Positions 16,431 through 25,398 of a stretch of DNA of 40,305 nt are shown in pieces. Within the stretch, counting starts at the first letter, position 1. The number at the start of each line of letters is the position of its first letter. A program made the translations under genes and the position numbers. Below the pieces are notes generated by a model. It was not told where the DNA came from. It worked only from the letters and a program-made list of their open reading frames with translations, and searched no databases. This DNA is from Bacteroidetes bacterium GWF2_29_10. Lineage in GTDB: Bacteria > Bacteroidota > Bacteroidia > Bacteroidales > GWE2-29-8. Where the stretch lies: NCBI GenBank assembly GCA_001768555.1, contig MEOD01000012.1, positions 1-40,305 on the forward strand, in the 5' to 3' direction.

Positions 16431-17609
16431 TTATAATTTTCCATCTAATATTTCGATTATATAATCTACCGAAACTTTGGCCCCTCGGCCTGGATTATAT
16501 AAAAACTTTTGAGCTAGTTTGTTTCGTTTTTCAGAATTGTAAGTAGGATTCTCTAAAAGGAATGTAATTTTGTCTTTCATTTCATCTAAATTCTCAACAA
16601 TAACACCAGCATTACGTCCTGCATTAAACCTTTCGTCATTTTTAGATATTTCGGGGTCGCAATTCCATTCAACTAATGTTTTGTTATAAAATTCAGGGCA
16701 ATCAATATTAACAGTCGGTCGGTCTAATAATATATACTCTAAAGCAACACCACTAAAATCAGTAACCATTAAATCACTTATGAATAAATATTTATTAACC
16801 TCCCAATCTTCAATAAATTTAAAGTTAGGAAGATGAGAATAAGCAGCAAATACGGTTCGCCAATCAACACCTCCTGTATAAAAGTTATAATGAATAGAAT
16901 TGGCAGGTTCCAAATTAGTTGGATGTAATTTTACTATTAAATTTATGTTTGGTATTTCTAATATTTTATCAACTATTAAAGACTTATAAATCCTTAAAGA
17001 ACAGCCAGGATCCCATGCAGGAGCATAAATTATTGTTTTTCGATTTGACTGGAAGCCTAATTCATTAAAAACAGTCTCTTTATGATACTCGTTATTAATT
17101 TGCTTATCAAGCTTAGGATACCCAACTTCTATAAGTTTTATATGCTTTGTTGCTTCGGGTTGGTCTAACTTTATAACTTCAAACATTTCTTTTTCTAGCT
17201 GTCCATACAAGAAGTAATATTCAAAAGATTTCAAATTATCAGGCGACCATTTGGTTACTTTATTAGGTTGTCCATGACCTATGAAAACCTTTTTAGAACT
17301 TTCTGGACCTCTTGCATAAATATTAGTTTCTATAAACATGTCTATGTTTTTCAAATTTATGACATCTTTTGTTAAGCAGTATCGATTTAAGCTAATTCCA
17401 TATTTTTTTAAATATTCCGTATCAATACTCACGTCAGTATCACTTGAAAAGAATAAAGAGTAGTTTAGGTTACGTTTTTTTATTTCGTCAATAATTGGTT
17501 TGAAAAATTGTACTTGACCCTTTGATGAAAAACTAAACATTATTATTTTCCTACCCAAAAGTCGCTCAATTGCTATTAATATTTTTAATTTTTTAATTTT
17601 ATTAATCAT
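16431..17609 (-). CDS. CDP-glycerol:polyglycerophosphate glycerophosphotransferase family protein (TagB/TagF-like)
   Basis: 392 residues from ATG 17607-17609. A TTG 12 bp upstream (17621) would add four residues but is less convincing. Signature blocks are FIGHGQPNKVTKWSP near 90, IIYAPAWDPGCSLR near 195, LIVKLHPTN near 225 and YLFISDLMVTDFSGVALEYI near 285, where the SDLMVTDFSG motif is the CDP-glycerol transferase hallmark. Such enzymes transfer glycerol-phosphate or a polyol/sugar-phosphate from a CDP donor onto a membrane-linked glycan. In Gram-negatives they occur in capsule and O-antigen loci. It is followed 23 bp upstream in the operon by an unknown gene. The donor could be CDP-glycerol, CDP-ribitol or another CDP-activated unit. 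No CDP-glycerol synthase gene is in the window. Confidence 0.88.
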   Translation of the reverse strand: MINKIKKLKILIAIERLLGRKIIMFSFSSKGQVQFFKPIIDEIKKRNLNYSLFFSSDTDVSIDTEYLKKYGISLNRYCLTKDVINLKNIDMFIETNIYARGPESSKKVFIGHGQPNKVTKWSPDNLKSFEYYFLYGQLEKEMFEVIKLDQPEATKHIKLIEVGYPKLDKQINNEYHKETVFNELGFQSNRKTIIYAPAWDPGCSLRIYKSLIVDKILEIPNINLIVKLHPTNLEPANSIHYNFYTGGVDWRTVFAAYSHLPNFKFIEDWEVNKYLFISDLMVTDFSGVALEYILLDRPTVNIDCPEFYNKTLVEWNCDPEISKNDERFNAGRNAGVIVENLDEMKDKITFLLENPTYNSEKRNKLAQKFLYNPGRGAKVSVDYIIEILDGKL

Positions 17610-17632
17610 AATTATAAGCAAGAAGAAGTTAT

Positions 17633-18643
17633 TTAATTCTCAATAAATTTCTCGATAGCAATCCATTCGTCATTATTCAATAAGTTTTCACTAGGAATAT
17701 AAGGGTTTGACAAATTAAAGAAATCTAAGTTTATTTTATTTTGCATTAAATAAGGTCGTACGTTGTTTTTTAATAAACTATATTTTTCTATATATTGCTT
17801 GCAAGTTTCATTATCACCTATAATGCAATAAGCCCATAGCCTATCTTTTTCTTTATTATATTTAGAATAAACGCTATTTACATAAATTTTGTTAGATGTA
17901 TTTTTGTTTTGCGCTAGAAAGTCTTTTAAAGAATGGAAAGTGCATTTTTTTCCAGTTCCTATAATTTCAGATTGCTTTTCGTTTAGAGAAAAGGAATAAT
18001 CAAAAATTGCTAAATTTGAATTAGTAATTGTCTTGTACATATCAGATCCATTATCAAAAGCATACAACAATGTAACCCCTTTAGCAAAGAATACTCCAGG
18101 ATTATGATTATACATTTCTTGCAAATTGTCGTATAATTGCAATTTATAATCAGAATGCAATTTAGCAGCTACAATATTTAACATTTCCGAAATATCAACC
18201 CCATACCATAATGTTTCTTCTAAATTAAGACTTATTGCATCTTTATTTATTCCATTTGTAAAATGTTTTATAAATTTCATTCCTTCAATACAACCATATA
18301 TGGTTTGCCCCAATTCATAAAAAGAATTATTACCATTGTACTTACTAACAACATCAAGACCTATTAATTTTTGATAATTATTCCATAAATCATCTTTATG
18401 ATGTAAACCCTCCTTTAATACAAGTTCCAATTCAGAAATGTTTTCATCCTTCAATAAATCTAAACCTTTTATATAGCTAACCATATCATTAGTATATCTT
18501 GCAAGCATATACCAATCATAAGCAGTTTGATGAAGATGAAATCCCCATATTTTTTTGTTTGACTCATTATAATCAATGCTCCCAAATTCTAAATAAGACA
18601 AAGATTCCTCTTGCTGACTGCCATAATATTTTTTATCTTTCAT
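17633..18643 (-). CDS. Unknown protein of the polysaccharide locus
   Basis: A 336-residue soluble protein that I do not recognise. It has a His/Trp/Tyr-rich N-terminus (IWGFHLHQTAYDWYMLARYT near 32-51), a central helical part (EETLWYGVDISEMLNIVAAK near 140-165), a segment FFAKGVTLLYAFDNGSDMYK that could form part of a Rossmann-like fold, and a C-terminal region with DRLWAYCIIGD. There is no clear SAM-binding glycine motif, so a methyltransferase is only one possibility. It is the first gene of a minus-strand pair with the CDP-glycerol transferase-like gene, 23 bp before the latter's ATG, which suggests that it acts on the same glycan or donor. It is divergent from the MBOAT operon. The start ATG 18641-18643 is clear. 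Confidence 0.7.
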   Translation of the reverse strand: MKDKKYYGSQQEESLSYLEFGSIDYNESNKKIWGFHLHQTAYDWYMLARYTNDMVSYIKGLDLLKDENISELELVLKEGLHHKDDLWNNYQKLIGLDVVSKYNGNNSFYELGQTIYGCIEGMKFIKHFTNGINKDAISLNLEETLWYGVDISEMLNIVAAKLHSDYKLQLYDNLQEMYNHNPGVFFAKGVTLLYAFDNGSDMYKTITNSNLAIFDYSFSLNEKQSEIIGTGKKCTFHSLKDFLAQNKNTSNKIYVNSVYSKYNKEKDRLWAYCIIGDNETCKQYIEKYSLLKNNVRPYLMQNKINLDFFNLSNPYIPSENLLNNDEWIAIEKFIEN

Positions 18644-18732
18644 AACTTTTTCTTTCGATAAATTTATATAATAGAAGCCACAAAGCTAATAAATAAAGTA
18701 ATATTTTTTCTTTTTAAAAGTCTAAATTTATT

Positions 18733-18740
18733 TATATTTG
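18733..18740 (+). promoter_or_regulatory. Putative -7 promoter element of the MBOAT operon
   Basis: TATATTTG matches the TAnnTTTG box, about 90 bp upstream of the MBOAT ATG. No TTTG is found at the standard -33 position, so only the -7 part is supported. Confidence 0.4.
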
Positions 18741-18829
18741 CCTTTTTAATAAATAAATGGAGCATTGAAGCACTTATTAATATTAAGACAATAAGTAAAC
18801 AATATTAACTTTTAAAATCTAAAACATTA

Positions 18830-20278
18830 ATGTTATTTGATTCTGCAAACTACTACTTATTTCTTTTTGCTTTATTCATTATTTATTATTTATTGCCTAA
18901 CAAGTTTAGATGGATATTATTATTATTAGGTAGCATTTCTTTTTATATAATTGGAGGTTTAAACACCTTTTGGGTACCAATACTAATAATATTAAATACT
19001 TATGCTTGTGGAATACTAATAGAAAAAAATGCTAACAATAAATTTAAGTCGTCCTATTTTGCAATAGGACTAACTGTGAATCTAGGCTTGCTATTCTTTT
19101 ACAAGTATATCAATTTCTTTATAGCAAATACTATGAATATTTTTAATTACTTTAATAGTATTCTAAATGCTCCGAATACATATATTCAGCCATTAAAATT
19201 GCAATTCATAGTGCCTCTTGGAATATCTTATGTTACCTTTCAAGCTATAGGATATTTAATAGAAATAAACAGAGGTAACCAATACCCAGAAAAAAACATT
19301 GCAATGTTTAGCACATACATATTATTTTTCCCGAAACTCTTTTCAGGACCTATAGAGAGAGCTCACAACTTTCTGCCACAACTTAAACTTCAACATGAAT
19401 TCAACTATACTAATGTAATTAGTGGCTTTAAACGAATATTATGGGGACTTTTCGTTAAATTAGTTATAGCAAATAGGTTAGCATTATACACAGATCCAAT
19501 GTTTAATGACCAAGTAAACCACAGTGGCATAACGTTACTTATTGCCTCTTTTTTGTTTATGTTTCAATTATTTGCAGATTTTTCTGCTTATACAGATATA
19601 GCAATTGGTTCTGCACAAATATTTGGGTATAAATTAATGGAAAATTTCAAACAGCCATTCTTAGCCAAATCTGTAACAGAAATGTGGCGTAAATGGCACA
19701 TTTCTCTAACTAACTGGCTCAATGAATATGTATACACCCCTACTGTAATCACTTTAAGATATTGGAATAAGATTGCAATAGTATTTGCCTTAATGTTTAC
19801 GTTCTTTATAGTAGGGTTTTGGCATGGAGCGAGCTGGAATTATATTATATTAGGTTTACTCCAAGGTTTTATAATATCCATAGAATTTTTCACCAAGAAG
19901 ATTCGAAAAAATATAAGAAATAAAATACCAGTATGGTTAAACAATATTTTAGGCATTAGTTTTACATTATGCTATTTTTGTTTCTCTTGCATATTTTTCA
20001 AATCACATGGGGCATCAGATGCATTTTTAATAATAAAAAAAATATTATCTTTTAGTGGTCCTATTTATAACGAAAACCCTTCTATTCTAATATCTTCATT
20101 TATAGGAGTATTATTATTAATGGCAGTACAAATAAAAAAAGAATATTATGATGATAAAATATCATTTTTCGACAACCATAATATGCTGATAAGATATTTT
20201 TCTTATTCCGTAATTATAGTTGCAATCCTTTTATTTGGTATTTTTGAAACAAGAGAATTTATATACATACAATTTTAA
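18830..20278 (+). CDS. MBOAT family membrane O-acyltransferase (AlgI/DltB-like)
   Basis: A 482-residue polytopic membrane protein with about 10 hydrophobic segments, starting MLFDSANYYLFLFALFIIYY, the typical MBOAT beginning. Diagnostic motifs are FFPKLFSGPIERAHNFLPQL near 163-182, VTEMWRKWHISLTNWL near 282-297 and FIVGFWHGASWNYIILG near 325-342. The His of FWHGASW is the invariant catalytic residue and a second conserved His lies in WRKWH. AlgI/DltB-type enzymes pass an acyl group from a cytoplasmic donor (acetyl-CoA or an acyl carrier protein) across the membrane for transfer to a polysaccharide. The SGNH protein gene follows 7 bp downstream, forming the usual AlgI-AlgJ/X pair, and an ACP and an FkbH protein are encoded further along. 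The donor is not known. Confidence 0.93.
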   Translation: MLFDSANYYLFLFALFIIYYLLPNKFRWILLLLGSISFYIIGGLNTFWVPILIILNTYACGILIEKNANNKFKSSYFAIGLTVNLGLLFFYKYINFFIANTMNIFNYFNSILNAPNTYIQPLKLQFIVPLGISYVTFQAIGYLIEINRGNQYPEKNIAMFSTYILFFPKLFSGPIERAHNFLPQLKLQHEFNYTNVISGFKRILWGLFVKLVIANRLALYTDPMFNDQVNHSGITLLIASFLFMFQLFADFSAYTDIAIGSAQIFGYKLMENFKQPFLAKSVTEMWRKWHISLTNWLNEYVYTPTVITLRYWNKIAIVFALMFTFFIVGFWHGASWNYIILGLLQGFIISIEFFTKKIRKNIRNKIPVWLNNILGISFTLCYFCFSCIFFKSHGASDAFLIIKKILSFSGPIYNENPSILISSFIGVLLLMAVQIKKEYYDDKISFFDNHNMLIRYFSYSVIIVAILLFGIFETREFIYIQF

Positions 20279-20285
20279 CCAAAAA

Positions 20286-21245
20286 ATGGCTTTAAAGAAA
20301 TTAATAATAAACGCTTTTATATTTTTTGCTTGCTTGCTTTTTTGTTATATTTTGTGTAGTTTTTTGTTTTTTCTATTAGTTAATAAGGGGATTATCTCAT
20401 CGAAAAATTCAAACATAATGTATGTTAGAGGTCAAGGAGGAGGAACTATTGAGAGACTAAAAGAAGTAAAATCTTATGAAAATATAGACATTTTATTTCT
20501 AGGTGCATCCCATACATATAGGGAATTTGATCCAAGAATATTTGCAAAACATAACATAAAAACATTCAATTTAGGCTCAAGTATTCAAACTCCAACACAA
20601 ACAGAAATATTACTCAACAAATATTTACCAAAATTAAACCCAAAGTTAGTAATATACGAAGTTTACCCAAATGTATTCATGAAAGATGACGTAGAATCTG
20701 CTTTAGATATTATTTGCAATGACGATATAGATATTCACAGTTTAACAATGGCATTCAAAGCTAACAATATATTAGTATACAATACACTACTATATAACAC
20801 TTTTGCTCAAATTACAAACCAAAGACATCCCATTTCTAAAGAAATTAATACAGATGAAGTTTATGTAAACGGAGGTTACGTTGAAAGGAAATTAAAGTTT
20901 TATAAGAATAACGACACAATAAAAACAAAAGAATGGAAGCCACTAGTTTATAATATAAAAGCATTTAACAATACTTTAAAAAAATTAAAAGAAAGAAACA
21001 TAAAAACAATTTTAGTTTATGCCCCAACTACTAAAAGAGATTACAAATCATTCACTAAAAATAAAGAAATAGATAGCTTTTTTACATCAAAAGCAGAATA
21101 TTATAACTTCAATAATATTTTAAATTTGAATGACACCCTTAATTTTTATGATTACAATCACCTGAACCAGACAGGAGTAGAAATATTTAATAATAAGCTC
21201 ATAGAGCTATTAGATTTGGAAAACAAATTAAAGAATATTAATTAG
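20286..21245 (+). CDS. AlgJ/AlgX-like SGNH-fold protein, partner of the MBOAT acyltransferase
   Basis: 319 residues from the ATG at 20286-20288, 7 bp after the MBOAT stop. An upstream in-frame start would overlap that gene and hide the signal anchor. The N-terminus carries one strong membrane segment (about 7-33, LIINAFIFFACLLFCYIL and on), so the rest is periplasmic. The SGNH-type block I motif is IDILFLGASHTYREFDP, with the nucleophilic Ser in GAS. A later YNHLNQTG near 285 provides the conserved His of block V, with Asp in FYDYNHLN. Such proteins (AlgX, AlgJ, PatB-like) receive the acyl group exported by the MBOAT and put it on the glycan. The gene butts directly against the following glycosyltransferase gene. 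Confidence 0.8.
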   Translation: MALKKLIINAFIFFACLLFCYILCSFLFFLLVNKGIISSKNSNIMYVRGQGGGTIERLKEVKSYENIDILFLGASHTYREFDPRIFAKHNIKTFNLGSSIQTPTQTEILLNKYLPKLNPKLVIYEVYPNVFMKDDVESALDIICNDDIDIHSLTMAFKANNILVYNTLLYNTFAQITNQRHPISKEINTDEVYVNGGYVERKLKFYKNNDTIKTKEWKPLVYNIKAFNNTLKKLKERNIKTILVYAPTTKRDYKSFTKNKEIDSFFTSKAEYYNFNNILNLNDTLNFYDYNHLNQTGVEIFNNKLIELLDLENKLKNIN

Positions 21246-22235
21246 ATGGGAGATTCATTAGAAGTTTTTGTTTCAGTAATTATTCCTGCATTTAATAGAG
21301 AAAACACTATTTCATATTGTTTGGATTCTGTTCTTAACCAAACCTATCAAAACTTTGAAATTATTGTGATTGACGACTATTCAAATGACAATACTATTAA
21401 CATTCTAAATAATTATTCTGGTAAAGACAAACGAATAAGTATAATTAAATTAGACAAACGCTCTGGTGCACAATATGCTAGAAATAAGGGCATAGAATAT
21501 TCAAAATATGAATGGATTGCTTTTTTAGATTCTGATGATAAATGGGAACATAACAAATTAGAATTACAAGTTGATGTAATCAAACAACATAATTTTGAAA
21601 AATTATTAGTAATACACACCGATTGTTACTACTTTGACCAAGTTAATGATATAACAAATGTATGGAATACAAAATTAGTACATGGAGCAAATGCATATAA
21701 GAGACTTTTAGAAGAATATGGACCAACATTTCCAAGCATTTTAACATCAAAAGAAGCGTTACTTAAAATTAATCTTTTGGATATTAATACTCCATCCTAT
21801 CAAGAATGGGACACCTCCATAAGTCTTGCAAAAATATGCAACTTTCATCATATTCAATTACCATTATTTACTTATATAATTCATTCCGAAGAAGCAATAT
21901 CAAAAAATAAAACCAAAGATATTGATGGTTATCTTTACATTATAAATAAATATAAAGAAGAGATTATAAAGATAAATGGCATTTCATGTTGGGAAAAACA
22001 TGTTGAATTTGTTTTTCGTCGAAGCATTGATTTTGAATTATGGGAATATGCATTAAAAATAAAAAAACTATACATAAACTTAAAAAACGAAAACATTAGT
22101 TTTCTTTTATTCTGCCTAAAAAACAAAACCAAACCAGAAATATCACATACAAAATACAATGCCTATAAAAACAAACTCTATAAAATAATCATACGCAAAA
22201 TAATCTGGAAAATAAGATTATACTTTAAACAATAA
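21246..22235 (+). CDS. Glycosyltransferase family 2 (GT-A)
   Basis: 329 residues. The start ATG follows the previous stop codon with no gap, so it is translationally coupled. The GT2 signature is complete at the N-terminus: VFVSVIIPAFNRENTISYCL, NQTYQNFEIIVIDDYSND, ARNKGIEYSKYEWIAFLDSDD, in which the DSD near residue 97 is the divalent-metal-binding DxD motif. No transmembrane segment is seen, so it is a cytosolic or peripheral enzyme that adds one sugar to a growing lipid-linked glycan. The C-terminal third is Lys-rich and lacks known motifs. Donor and acceptor cannot be told from sequence. It is the third gene of the MBOAT operon. Confidence 0.93.
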   Translation: MGDSLEVFVSVIIPAFNRENTISYCLDSVLNQTYQNFEIIVIDDYSNDNTINILNNYSGKDKRISIIKLDKRSGAQYARNKGIEYSKYEWIAFLDSDDKWEHNKLELQVDVIKQHNFEKLLVIHTDCYYFDQVNDITNVWNTKLVHGANAYKRLLEEYGPTFPSILTSKEALLKINLLDINTPSYQEWDTSISLAKICNFHHIQLPLFTYIIHSEEAISKNKTKDIDGYLYIINKYKEEIIKINGISCWEKHVEFVFRRSIDFELWEYALKIKKLYINLKNENISFLLFCLKNKTKPEISHTKYNAYKNKLYKIIIRKIIWKIRLYFKQ

Positions 22236-22346
22236 ATTTCTTATAAATATAGCAAAACACTAAACTTGTATGCTTTATTTTGAATAAAACATTGTAATAA
22301 AAACAAAAAAAGACATTCAAGTTTTTCTCTTTAATAATTAATAATG

Positions 22347-22354
22347 TATATTTG
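22347..22354 (+). promoter_or_regulatory. Putative -7 promoter element for the methyltransferase-ACP-FkbH transcription unit
   Basis: TATATTTG, fitting TAnnTTTG, 30 bp before the methyltransferase ATG. This suggests a new transcript starting after the GT2 gene. Confidence 0.45.
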
Positions 22355-22383
22355 CATAAATTATTAAAACGGCTAATAAAACC

Positions 22384-23292
22384 ATGAATGATAAAAACAT
22401 AATACTAGATATATATAATAAAATAGCAGAAAAAAGCCCAATACATGCTAAAAAGTTAAAAAAGAACATGAAACATTATAATGATGTTTATTTCCAACGT
22501 TCAGATGACTTTATTATTAAATATTTAAAATTTTTAAACACTTTAGGTAAAGATATTGATTACTCTATTGATTGCTATCTTAAAATGTTAGATGATATTA
22601 TTGCCGAAGATACGTATTTCAAAAAATTCGGAAAGTATAGTAGTAGTTCTTTTGAAGAAGTAAACAATAGAGTTTATGGAAATCCAAATATAATGGAATA
22701 TTACATGCATGGCTTACTTATATCTCAATTTTTATGGAAACAACATTATCAAATATATAATTACTTTATTGAAAACATAAAAGAATATTCAAATAGCACT
22801 AATAGCTATCTTGAAATAGGAGCAGGTCATGGACTATATTTATCCGAAGCTGTTAAAATTTTAGACAAAAATGCAATTATTGACGTTGTAGACATTAGCG
22901 AATCATCCATTAATTTAGCAAAAAATCTAATTAATAATGACAGAATTAATTTTACATTAGCTAATATATTTGACTTTAACAGCAATAAAAAATATGATTT
23001 TATTACTATGGGGGAAGTGCTTGAACATGTAGAGAATCCTTTATCATTATTATTAAAACTTAATGAACTTTTAAATAAAAATGGAACATTATACATAACT
23101 GCACCAACAAACGCGCCTACAATTGATCATATATATTTATTTAAAAATATAAATGAAATAAAAAGTTTATTAAACAAAGCTGGCTTTAAAATAGAAAAAG
23201 ATATTTACTTCTACGCAGAAGACCTTCCTGAAGAAATGGCAGAAAAAATGGAAATTGCTCTTATGTACGGAGCATTTTTAAAAAAAATATAA
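22384..23292 (+). CDS. Class I SAM-dependent methyltransferase in the FkbH/ACP gene group
   Basis: 302 residues. An N-terminal helical part of about 135 residues (lots of Tyr, Phe and Lys, no known motif) leads to a Rossmann methyltransferase domain: motif I SYLEIGAGHGLYLSEAV near 139-155, acidic beta-2 end IIDVVDISESSINLA, motif II KYDFITMGEVLEHVENPLS, and motif III LLNKNGTLYITAPTNAPT. This is the Methyltransf_23/12 type. It is 28 bp upstream of the acyl carrier protein gene and therefore in one transcript with ACP and FkbH. That context suggests a carrier-bound small acid or an activated sugar as substrate, but this is inference. Confidence 0.85.
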   Translation: MNDKNIILDIYNKIAEKSPIHAKKLKKNMKHYNDVYFQRSDDFIIKYLKFLNTLGKDIDYSIDCYLKMLDDIIAEDTYFKKFGKYSSSSFEEVNNRVYGNPNIMEYYMHGLLISQFLWKQHYQIYNYFIENIKEYSNSTNSYLEIGAGHGLYLSEAVKILDKNAIIDVVDISESSINLAKNLINNDRINFTLANIFDFNSNKKYDFITMGEVLEHVENPLSLLLKLNELLNKNGTLYITAPTNAPTIDHIYLFKNINEIKSLLNKAGFKIEKDIYFYAEDLPEEMAEKMEIALMYGAFLKKI

Positions 23293-23320
23293 ATTAATTA
23301 AATTAAATAATTCACTCTCT

Positions 23321-23560
23321 ATGGAACAAATTGATATTATAAACAAACTAAATAATATATTTAGAGAAGTTATGGATAATGAAGATATAGTGATTACTCC
23401 TGAAAGCTCTGCTAATGATATTGAAGAATGGGATTCTCTTACACATGTTCAACTAATTATCGCTATTGAAAAAAGTTTTAACATTAGATTCAAATCTTCG
23501 GAAATCAGAAATTGGAAAAATGTTGGAGAAATGATTGAAGCTATACAAAATAAATTTTAG
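23321..23560 (+). CDS. Acyl carrier protein
   Basis: 79 residues with the acyl carrier fold: three helices and the phosphopantetheine site in EEWDSLTHVQLIIAIE, where Ser39 in D-S-L would carry the 4'-phosphopantetheine arm. The following FNIRFKSSEIRNWKNVGEM resembles helix III of stand-alone ACPs found beside FkbH genes. It is not the fatty-acid AcpP, because it lacks the usual fab neighbours and has a Trp before the DSL site. The FkbH-type gene begins 46 bp downstream. FkbH proteins load glycerate (from 1,3-bisphosphoglycerate) onto such an ACP, so glyceryl-ACP is the most likely cargo. Confidence 0.92.
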   Translation: MEQIDIINKLNNIFREVMDNEDIVITPESSANDIEEWDSLTHVQLIIAIEKSFNIRFKSSEIRNWKNVGEMIEAIQNKF

Positions 23561-23606
23561 ACTTATTTTATTAGTTTCCCTTCAAACTATCATTTTATTT
23601 ATATAA

Positions 23607-25334
23607 ATGGATAATATCACATTTCAATCTTTAAAAAAGAACCTAAAAAAAGATTATTCTTCTTTGAATAAAATTAAAATAGCTATACTTGGTGATTCTG
23701 CAACACAAATGTATGCGCAAGCTATAAAAGGATATGGTTATGAATTAGGCATTAATTTTGAAATTTTCGAAGCTGATTATGATCAAATAGAGCTTCAAAC
23801 ATATAATAGCCAATCTGAGCTATATGAATTTAACCCAGAATATGTAATTATTTTTTACTGCACAAATAAGATTCAAAAAAAATTTGGAGAATCTCACTTA
23901 ACAAAGAAACCTCTTTTTGCAAAAGAATTCACAAATAAGATTGAAAACATATATCAAACAATTACCACACAAATAAAATGTAAAATCCTATTATTCAATT
24001 TTGCAGAAATAGACGATGCTGTATTTGGTAATTTTAGCAACAAAACAAATTTCTCTTTCATTTATCAATTACGTATGATTAATTTTGAGCTAATGAACTT
24101 GGCTCAAAAGTTTAAAAACTTGTTTATTATTGATATTAATAAACTTCAAGCAACTTATGGATTGAATTTTATAACTAATAATAAAATTTACATTAATACT
24201 AATCTCTTTTTTAGCATTGATTTTCTACCCATAATAGCAAAAAACTCTATAGATATTATTCAATCAATAAATGGAAAATTTAAAAAATGCATTATTCTTG
24301 ACCTTGACAATACATTATGGGGAGGTATAATTGGAGATGATGGAATAGAGAATATAGAGATTGGTGATTTAGGCATAGGAAAAGCATTCTCTGAATTGCA
24401 ACTTTGGATAAAACAATTAAAAGAAAGAGGTATTATTATTGCAGTTTGCAGCAAAAATGACGAAAACATCGCCAAAGAACCTTTTGAAAAACATCCCGAC
24501 ATGATATTAAGATTGGATGATATTGCTGTGTTTGTAGCTAATTGGAATAATAAAGCTGACAATATTAGATATATTCAACAAATTTTAAATATAGGATTTG
24601 ATTCTATGGTATTCCTTGATGACAATCCATTTGAAAGAAATATAGTAAGAACAAATATTAATGACATATCCATTCCAGAACTACCAGAAGATCCTGCCGA
24701 ATATTTGAATTATTTACGAACACTAAACCTTTTCGAAACCGCATCTTTCACTGAAGCTGACGAGCAAAGAACAATGCAATATCAAGAAGAAGCTAAAAGA
24801 AATATAGAACAGCAACAATTTACAAACGAAGCCGACTTTTTAAAAAGCTTAAACATGATTGCTACTGTTGAAATGTTTAACTCTTTTAATACACCTAGAG
24901 TATCACAACTAACACAACGATCAAACCAATTTAACTTAAGAACAATAAGATACACTGAACAAGAAATACAAGAAATAGCAAAAAACAAAGATTACATAAC
25001 TTTAGCATTGTCTCTAAAAGACAAATATGGAGACTATGGACTAATTTGCTTAATAATCATGAAAAAACAACAAAATAATACTCTTTTTATTGATACATGG
25101 ATTATGAGTTGTAGGGTATTAAAGAGAGAAATGGAACAATTTACTCTAAACCAAATTGTTGAAATAGCTAAACAAAATGGATATTCCAAAATTATAGGCG
25201 AATATATAAGCACTCCTAAAAATTCAATGGTGGCAAATCATTATCTAAACTTAGGATTTGAACAAGTAAATAATCAATGGCAATTAGAAATATCAAAATA
25301 TGCAGAAAGAAATTGTTATATAATGAAAACTTAA
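23607..25334 (+). CDS. fkbH: FkbH-like HAD-IIIC protein (probable glyceryl-ACP or related carrier-loading enzyme)
   Basis: 575 residues. The N-terminal part (about 1-220) resembles the SGNH-like domain of FkbH, with LGDSATQMYAQAI near 28-40. The central HAD-IIIC domain has the nucleophile motif ILDLDNTLWGGIIGDDG (D232 and D234), the Ser/Asn motif IIIAVCSKNDE and the terminal acidic motif MVFLDDNPFER. The C-terminal region (about 440-575) is of the GNAT acyltransferase kind found in FkbH (ISTPKNSMVANHYLNLGFE). FkbH enzymes dephosphorylate 1,3-bisphosphoglycerate and put the glyceryl unit on an ACP, the starting step of methoxymalonyl-ACP extender units and of some polysaccharide glyceryl groups. 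The ACP gene is immediately upstream and an AlgI-type acyltransferase 3 kb upstream. No dehydrogenases for methoxymalonate are present, so the chain may stop at glyceryl. Confidence 0.88.
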   Translation: MDNITFQSLKKNLKKDYSSLNKIKIAILGDSATQMYAQAIKGYGYELGINFEIFEADYDQIELQTYNSQSELYEFNPEYVIIFYCTNKIQKKFGESHLTKKPLFAKEFTNKIENIYQTITTQIKCKILLFNFAEIDDAVFGNFSNKTNFSFIYQLRMINFELMNLAQKFKNLFIIDINKLQATYGLNFITNNKIYINTNLFFSIDFLPIIAKNSIDIIQSINGKFKKCIILDLDNTLWGGIIGDDGIENIEIGDLGIGKAFSELQLWIKQLKERGIIIAVCSKNDENIAKEPFEKHPDMILRLDDIAVFVANWNNKADNIRYIQQILNIGFDSMVFLDDNPFERNIVRTNINDISIPELPEDPAEYLNYLRTLNLFETASFTEADEQRTMQYQEEAKRNIEQQQFTNEADFLKSLNMIATVEMFNSFNTPRVSQLTQRSNQFNLRTIRYTEQEIQEIAKNKDYITLALSLKDKYGDYGLICLIIMKKQQNNTLFIDTWIMSCRVLKREMEQFTLNQIVEIAKQNGYSKIIGEYISTPKNSMVANHYLNLGFEQVNNQWQLEISKYAERNCYIMKT

Positions 25335-25398
25335 AATGAAAACTCTCTAATTAATATATCATTAGCAAATTTAACTTTACAACTTATAACTTAAATTT

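Noticed and set aside
22264-22323. AACTTG ... CAAGTT inverted words after the GT2 gene as a terminator
   Set aside because: The arms are only 6 bp with a loop near 50 bases, too weak for a Rho-independent terminator, even though a T-run follows.
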